Below are positions 6,089 to 6,431 of a stretch of DNA of 6,431 nt, one piece after another. The DNA lies in assembly GCA_900554985.1 (NCBI GenBank), contig USJQ01000065.1, positions 1 through 6,431 on the forward strand, read 5' to 3'. A program made the translations under genes and the position numbers. Below the pieces are notes generated by a model. The model was given only the letters and a program-made list of their open reading frames with translations, was not told the DNA's origin and searched no databases. The stretch comes from an uncultured Collinsella sp. (GTDB taxonomy: Bacteria; Actinomycetota; Coriobacteriia; Coriobacteriales; Coriobacteriaceae). Position 1 is the stretch's first letter; every line of letters begins with the position of its first letter.

Positions 6089-6096
6089 TGGGCAAG

Positions 6097-6115
6097 CGGA
6101 GGAATTCGAACCCGC
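6097..6115 (-). repeat. Inverted imperfect copy of the tRNA-Gln T arm
   Basis: The complement of 6097-6115 matches 6014-6032 of tRNA-Gln at 17 of 19 positions, including GGGTTCGAAT and CCTCCG. No matching acceptor, D or anticodon arms are seen, so it is not a complete tRNA. It may be a tRNA remnant left by integration, or part of a dispersed repeat. Confidence 0.5.
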
Positions 6116-6214
6116 AAGGGTGCGGAGCTGAGGAAACGCGAAGCGTTTTCCAGCGCAGCACGCAAGGAGCGAAGCGACGCAGCGGGGCGCGGCCGCCGCA
6201 GGCAGACGCGGTGT

Positions 6215-6271
6215 CGGCACTTGGGGACGCTCCTAAGTGCCGGCATTATAGGAACGTCCCCAAGTGCCGGC
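6215..6271. repeat. Extragenic inverted repeat (REP/MITE-like)
   Basis: Arms 6215-6235 and 6249-6269 are 21 bases long and pair at 20 positions around a 13-base loop; on the minus strand the one mismatch becomes a U-G wobble. AAGTGCCGGC occurs at 6235-6244 and 6262-6271, so the left arm (CGGCACTT) can pair with either copy, giving two competing folds. No U tract follows, so terminator function is unlikely. I suspect a dispersed Coriobacteria repeat mobilised in trans, but copy number cannot be seen here. Confidence 0.6.
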
Positions 6272-6324
6272 TCGGGACTATTTTCGAGGACCCTCCGAAG
6301 GACTGTGGCCAAAAAACGGCAAAT

Positions 6325-6431
6325 ATGAGTACTGTTACCGTTGTAGCTACATTATTTTCGTTAATAAAAGAAGATCTTAATGAGATTTATTCGCATCAAG
6401 GTCTTCCTTTAATGAACACTTGAGGAGATAC
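6325..6431 (+). promoter_or_regulatory. AT-rich leader of a gene starting beyond the window
   Basis: Base composition drops sharply to AT-rich here, as in a promoter or acquired segment. A 32-codon frame, ATG 6325 to TGA 6421-6423 (MSTVTVVATLF...), lacks a ribosome binding site, so it is not called a gene; it could be a leader peptide. GAGGAG at 6422-6427 is a strong ribosome binding site with no start in the remaining bases, so a plus-strand gene very likely begins just past 6431. No clear promoter hexamers are seen. Confidence 0.5.

Larger units (their letters stand above)
6089..6324. other. Gene-free GC-rich spacer with repeats
   Basis: There is no credible gene. Open frames through it (GGIRTR-type peptides and Arg/Ala-rich products) are antisense reading of tRNA-like sequence and repeats. 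It contains an inverted T-arm copy (6097-6115), a hairpin at 6127-6154 built from GCTGAGGAAACGC and GCGTTTTCCAGC, a GCG-rich run, and an extragenic inverted repeat (6215-6271). Confidence 0.6.

Noticed and set aside
5893..6328. Open frames over the tRNA and spacer giving GGIRTP/GGIRTR peptides
   Set aside because: They are translations of tRNA or antisense tRNA and repeats, a well-known spurious ORF type.
1..6431. CRISPR array, insertion sequence or phage genes
   Set aside because: There are no regularly spaced repeats, and no transposase, integrase or phage protein is visible on either strand.

Overview
The window looks like chromosome from a Coriobacteriia gut actinobacterium, most likely Collinsella or a close relative. 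That is inferred from the GC-rich coding bias, the gene content and a CwlM-type protein; no marker gene here proves the genus. It holds one gene start cut by the left edge, a regulator, a large fused sugar transporter, a frameshifted prenyl synthase, a CwlM-like protein, one tRNA and a gene-free right end.

Region 1-1284 is regulatory. At the left edge a minus-strand gene starts at 34 with a twin-arginine signal (MKNEMSRRKFL). A 24-bp hairpin terminator (248-302) separates it from a minus-strand GntR/UTRA (TreR-like) regulator at 341-1060. The regulator is divergent from a plus-strand gene (1285-3735) encoding an alpha-glucoside-type PTS EIIC-EIIB permease fused to a complete HAD (Cof-type) phosphatase domain. 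TTGT-type palindromes resembling TreR operators lie before the Tat gene, on the regulator's own -35 and at the PTS promoter, so the three genes may form one small sugar regulon. The fusion suggests that sugar is phosphorylated on import and dephosphorylated by the same polypeptide. This is a hypothesis; no EIIA and no phospho-glycosidase is visible in the window.

Region 3863-4883 encodes a trans-polyprenyl diphosphate synthase (isoprenoid or quinone side-chain pathway) whose N-terminus and core lie in different frames. The break is at about 3998-4006, just before the GKRHRP motif. It is a probable pseudogene or sequence error; recoding is less likely.

Region 5023-5928 encodes a leaderless 301-residue protein with two peptidoglycan-binding domains and a degenerate amidase-like tail, strongly reminiscent of mycobacterial CwlM, a cytoplasmic regulator of peptidoglycan synthesis. 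A tRNA-Gln(UUG) with encoded CCA follows at 5967-6041, with its own likely promoter and terminator.

Region 6083-6431 has no convincing gene. It carries an inverted tRNA T-arm-like copy, an extragenic inverted repeat with alternative folds, an abrupt AT-rich stretch and, at the very end, a ribosome binding site for a gene starting just beyond the window.
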